From assembly GCA_963665765.1 (NCBI GenBank), contig OY762464.1:1488001-1552000 (forward strand): 64,000 nt of DNA, given 5' to 3'. Origin of the DNA: Bin76 sp963665765. GTDB taxonomy: Bacteria > Actinomycetota > Acidimicrobiia > Spongiisociales > ZC4RG35. The number at the start of each line of letters is the position of its first letter. The stretch's first letter is position 1. The position numbers were made by a program, and so were the translations under genes. Below, in pieces: positions 61,317-64,000 of this stretch. Below the pieces are notes generated by a model. It saw only the letters and a list, made by a program, of their open reading frames with translations. It was not told the DNA's origin and did not search any database.

Positions 61317-61344
61317 AATAATCGATCGGTTATCTAATAATCGA
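61317..61344. promoter_or_regulatory. direct repeat AATAATCGA, candidate operator
   Basis: AATAATCGA occurs at 61317-61325 and 61336-61344, start to start 19 bases, about two helical turns, in an AT-rich patch 26 bases before the ATG at 61370. A regulator binding one face of the helix would fit. No -10/-35 pair could be assigned with confidence in the 291-base gap (61079-61369). Confidence 0.5.
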
Positions 61345-61369
61345 GGCTTTCGTAAAAAGCAGGTGAGTC

Positions 61370-62146
61370 ATGGCAAGCATTCCGCCCGACGAACGCCCGC
61401 TTCTGGTGTGTCGTGTCGACTGTCCTCCCCCTTTGCAAGAGGAACTTGACGGTTGGACTCCTTGGCATTTTGACGACTTCGGTCGCCACTACGCGGTTCT
61501 CGGGGCGTCCAGTTACAAGATAATTCGAGACTTTGATCCTGAGGCCGGGCTTCCCGCGGCCTTCAATGCCTCTCAGGCCACCCGCTTCATTCCCTATGTG
61601 GCAACCAACATCCCGGACATGCATGCTTGGATTGGCAGCGAAGTAGTTACGGGAGGGCTGGACGAGCCCACTCTGGAACGCGAGTCGAAATATCCAACTC
61701 TGGAGCAGGAGCCGTTCAACGGAACGATGATGACAGTTACCAAGGTGATTGGCGCCTTGGGCAGGGACCAGGCCGGAAGCGGCGGCTGCGTTGTCGAGCG
61801 ATTCGAAGTTGGTGCCGAGCACGCCGAAGAGTTCGATAAGTGGCTTGATGGTCCTCATCTTGAGAGCTATGCCGACTTGGAAGGATGGGTAAGAATTCGC
61901 ACCTTCCGAGCGGACCGGACCGCCGACTATGCCTTTCCCTGGAATCGCTATCTGGGCAAGGGAAACCGCATGATTTGGTGTGAGTTGAGAGGGGATGTGG
62001 ATCCCAAAGAGTTCGTTCGACGTCCCCAATACAACGAGATGCTCAAAAGGTCGCTGCGGTGGGATTCGGTGTTGCCGTATGTCACCCGTGAAGCTTGCGA
62101 AGAATTCATCGTCCGAGATCTGTCGCATATTCCTTCGGCCGTCTAA
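61370..62146 (+). CDS. protein of unknown function, possible two-half alpha-beta barrel
   Basis: I do not recognise this 258-residue protein. It has no signal peptide or membrane segment and is rich in aromatic and acidic residues. The segment VVERFEVGAEHAEEFDKWLDGPHLESYADLEGWVRIRTFR (within about 140-185), with its H-x-E and GW pattern, resembles one half of dimeric alpha-beta barrel (EthD/ABM-like) proteins. The N-terminal half may be a second copy. It starts with an AGGTGAG leader at ATG 61370 and precedes the sugar-binding lipoprotein by about 100 bases, so it is probably part of a carbohydrate locus. The function is unknown. Confidence 0.75.
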   Translation: MASIPPDERPLLVCRVDCPPPLQEELDGWTPWHFDDFGRHYAVLGASSYKIIRDFDPEAGLPAAFNASQATRFIPYVATNIPDMHAWIGSEVVTGGLDEPTLERESKYPTLEQEPFNGTMMTVTKVIGALGRDQAGSGGCVVERFEVGAEHAEEFDKWLDGPHLESYADLEGWVRIRTFRADRTADYAFPWNRYLGKGNRMIWCELRGDVDPKEFVRRPQYNEMLKRSLRWDSVLPYVTREACEEFIVRDLSHIPSAV

Positions 62147-62248
62147 CAGGTGGTCATCAAAAGCCGGCGCCGACCGGGTCAAAGAAGGCCTCTTTTTAGA
62201 CCCATCCGGGCACGGTAAGAAACGACTAGAAGAAAGGTACATTCCAAA

Positions 62249-63634
62249 ATGAGATTGAAAAGGGAAAGGGAGATCATCCGGCGGGCAAGACAAGCCGGGA
62301 TGTCCCGACGAGAGTTCATCAGGCTAGGCGGCACCGCGGCAGCCGCGGCGGCCTTTTTGGCGGCTTGCGGCGATGATGCAGCGCCCACCACCACGGCGGC
62401 GCCGGCCACCACCGCCGCGCCGGCTACCACGGCGGCGCCCACCACCACTGCCGCTCCCGACTCCGACGACATCGGTGGCGAGATCACCCTTTGGGCCTGG
62501 GGCGCCGGGCTCGAGGGAGAGGTCATCCAGCAGCGCATTGACTATTTCAACAGCAAGTATCCGAATGTGACGGTCAACTGGGAGCCTCTTGCCGCCAACG
62601 GTTACGAGGAGTACCCGCAGCTGCTGGCCCGGTTCGCGGCAGGAAACGCTCCGGATGTCATGCGGATGCTCAACTTCCAATTGACTCAGCTGACCGCCGA
62701 GGGCGAAGCGCTTCTGCAAATCGATGACTACATCGCACGGGACGCTGATGAACTCGACATGGGCGACTTCATTCCCACCACGGTCGAGGGCACCTTGGTC
62801 AACGGCAAGGCGTACGGAATGCCCGACAACACCGAGCCCTACGTGATCTATTACAACCGGGATGCCTTCACGGCGGCGGGATTGGAAGATCCGCAGGTGC
62901 TCTTCCAAGCAGGCGAGTGGAACGAAGAGGCCTTCACCAATTCGATCGACGCCCTGATCGCCAACGGCATGCGTTTCGGCGTCTCCTTCGAGTCGTGGAA
63001 CTACGACACGTTCTGCTTCATGGGTGGCGGGACCATCATCAACGATGCCCTCGAGCCAACCATTCATCAGGGCGCCAGCCCCCAGATGCTCGGCTACTTC
63101 GCCAAGCTCATCGAGGACGGCAAGTCTCCCAACCCGGTGGTGGCCGGAGGAACTCACCTGGAGGCTTTCCGCAACCAGCAGACCGGTATGTACCTGATGG
63201 GCCCGTGGTGGTACGGGGCGCTGGCGGGCACCGTCGATTTTGACTACGACGTGACCGCTCTTCCCAGCTTCAACGGCGTTCGGGCCGGAAAACTCGAGTT
63301 GGGAACCATCTCGATTTCTTCCCAGTCAAAGAATCCCGAGGCTGCCTGGGCATTCACCAAGACCATCACGGACACCAGGGGTCTTGAAATATGGAGCCAG
63401 GTTGCCACGCCGACTCGTCGCAGTTCCCTGGAGATTGCCGGATTCAACGATGTCCAGTGGAAGAAGGATGCGGTCGCCATGGTCGAGGCCGGGACATGGA
63501 CTCCGTTCACGACCAAGGGCTTCGCGGTGGACACCGCCGCCGGGGCAGCGTTGGATCTGCTGTGGGCCGGCGAGGCTACTGCGGAGGAAGCGACCCAGGA
63601 CGCGGCGAACAGGATCGCGGAAGCGCTGGCCTGA
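62249..63634 (+). CDS. extracellular sugar-binding lipoprotein, family 1, with Tat signal
   Basis: This 461-residue binding protein of a CUT1 (MalE/UgpB-type) ABC importer begins with a twin-arginine motif (SRREFIRLGG, about 19-28). An Ala-rich helix and lipobox LAAC follow, so it should be exported folded and lipid-anchored. Three repeats of Pro-Ala-Thr-Thr-Ala-Ala form the tether. The mature domain has ITLWAWGAG, RFAAGNAPDVMRM, GMPDNTEPYVIYYNRDAF and MGPWWYGALAG, typical of the family. The ATG has AGAAAGG upstream. The permease gene follows after 10 bases. The likely ligand is an oligosaccharide or glycoside. Confidence 0.94.
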   Translation: MRLKREREIIRRARQAGMSRREFIRLGGTAAAAAAFLAACGDDAAPTTTAAPATTAAPATTAAPTTTAAPDSDDIGGEITLWAWGAGLEGEVIQQRIDYFNSKYPNVTVNWEPLAANGYEEYPQLLARFAAGNAPDVMRMLNFQLTQLTAEGEALLQIDDYIARDADELDMGDFIPTTVEGTLVNGKAYGMPDNTEPYVIYYNRDAFTAAGLEDPQVLFQAGEWNEEAFTNSIDALIANGMRFGVSFESWNYDTFCFMGGGTIINDALEPTIHQGASPQMLGYFAKLIEDGKSPNPVVAGGTHLEAFRNQQTGMYLMGPWWYGALAGTVDFDYDVTALPSFNGVRAGKLELGTISISSQSKNPEAAWAFTKTITDTRGLEIWSQVATPTRRSSLEIAGFNDVQWKKDAVAMVEAGTWTPFTTKGFAVDTAAGAALDLLWAGEATAEEATQDAANRIAEALA

Positions 63635-63644
63635 TCCGCCCAGG

Positions 63645-64000
63645 GTGGCGACAATCACCAACATAGAAGCTGTCAGAGCGGATGCGGGGGGCTCGCAAGT
63701 CGAGTCCCCCGCATTCAAGAGTCCAAGGTTGCGCTGGAGGCGGAAGAGCACTCTGGTGGCCTATGCGTTCCTGGCGCCATGGATCATCGGCCTGGTGGTG
63801 TTCTACCTGGGGCCGGTGGTCACCTCGGCGGTGCTGTCGTTCACTGATTACAACATCATCTCTCCGGCGGAGTTCACCGGTTTCGACAATTACGAGAAGA
63901 TGATCACCGATGGAGAGTTTGTACAAGCCCTGAAGGTGACCCTCTACTACACGGTCTTCTTCTTGCTGATGTACGTCGTCCTGTCGCTGTTCGTTGCGAT
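63645..64000 (+). CDS. sugar ABC transporter permease (MalF/UgpA-like), 3' end outside window
   Basis: The frame is open from GTG 63645 to the window end (118 codons). After a polar N-terminus (VATITNIEAVRADAGGSQVE) come the first helix, STLVAYAFLAPWIIGLVVFY, and the family stretch LSFTDYNIISPAEFTGFDNY. KVTLYYTVFFLLMYVVLSLF then begins the next helix pair. This is the usual N-terminal part of a CUT1 permease and matches the binding protein encoded just upstream. The start could not be checked against a strong ribosome-binding site. Confidence 0.9.
   Translation, partial: MATITNIEAVRADAGGSQVESPAFKSPRLRWRRKSTLVAYAFLAPWIIGLVVFYLGPVVTSAVLSFTDYNIISPAEFTGFDNYEKMITDGEFVQALKVTLYYTVFFLLMYVVLSLFVA

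Overview
The window is about 62% G+C and looks like a chromosomal segment from a high-GC actinobacterium, most likely an uncultured Acidimicrobiia-type lineage. This is inferred from the mycobacteria-like gene set near the replication origin, lipoproteins with Thr/Ala/Pro-rich linkers, frequent GTG and TTG starts, and many 4-bp stop/start overlaps. No tRNA, rRNA, CRISPR array, transposase or prophage gene was seen.

Positions 1-10,700 are an origin-proximal core: the 3' part of yidC, jag/khpB, then convergent rsmG-parA-parB with two parS sites, a catalytically degenerate cwlM homologue, trxA, trxB, a small membrane protein, a pseudokinase that matches the C-terminal part of mycobacterial MurJ/MviN without the flippase, a histone-deacetylase-like hydrolase and a CCA-adding/PcnA-type nucleotidyltransferase. 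Positions 10,793-18,158 hold an arginine operon, argC-J-B-D-R-G-H, with 4-bp overlaps at most junctions and no argF. A structured leader then precedes a polar amino acid ABC transporter (two permeases and an ATPase) with no binding protein beside it.

Positions 22,500-24,300 are a lower-GC insert: a restriction-endonuclease-like gene broken by an in-frame TGA, and a tiny Cys/His protein. Housekeeping genes follow: acs, lnt (nucleophile Cys replaced by Ser), an inositol-monophosphatase-family gene, an M3 peptidase and a frameshifted LiaF-like gene.

Positions 31,690-39,440 form a promoter-led operon: ROK regulator, M20 hydrolase, a lipoprotein with TWO identical sugar-binding domains in tandem, a RbsC-type permease, an alanine-racemase-fold PLP protein and a RbsA-type ATPase. 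After two paralogous Thr-rich lipoproteins flanking a mazF remnant, an AlkD-like protein and a beta-lactamase-fold hydrolase, a second and unrelated sugar ABC locus (44,430-48,259, minus strand) also encodes a binding lipoprotein with two tandem domains. These two double-domain binding proteins, each duplicated separately, are the most unusual feature of the window. Next come an amidohydrolase, an SDR, a neutral-ceramidase-like protein, 2-oxoacid dehydrogenase E1 beta and alpha, and a free-standing lipoyl domain with no E2 or E3.

Positions 54,500-59,850 are a second island of lower GC and different codon choice: a YhaO-like metallophosphoesterase, a YhaN/SbcC-like ATPase broken by a frameshift and carrying internal duplications, a coiled-coil membrane micro-protein and an HNH endonuclease. 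The window ends in a third carbohydrate locus: a Gfo/Idh/MocA oxidoreductase, an unrecognised protein, a Tat-type family 1 sugar-binding lipoprotein and the start of a MalF-type permease.

Three genes are interrupted: a TGA at 22,840, a shift in a G run at 31,446-31,449, and a shift near 56,037. Sequencing or assembly error should be excluded before these are called biological.
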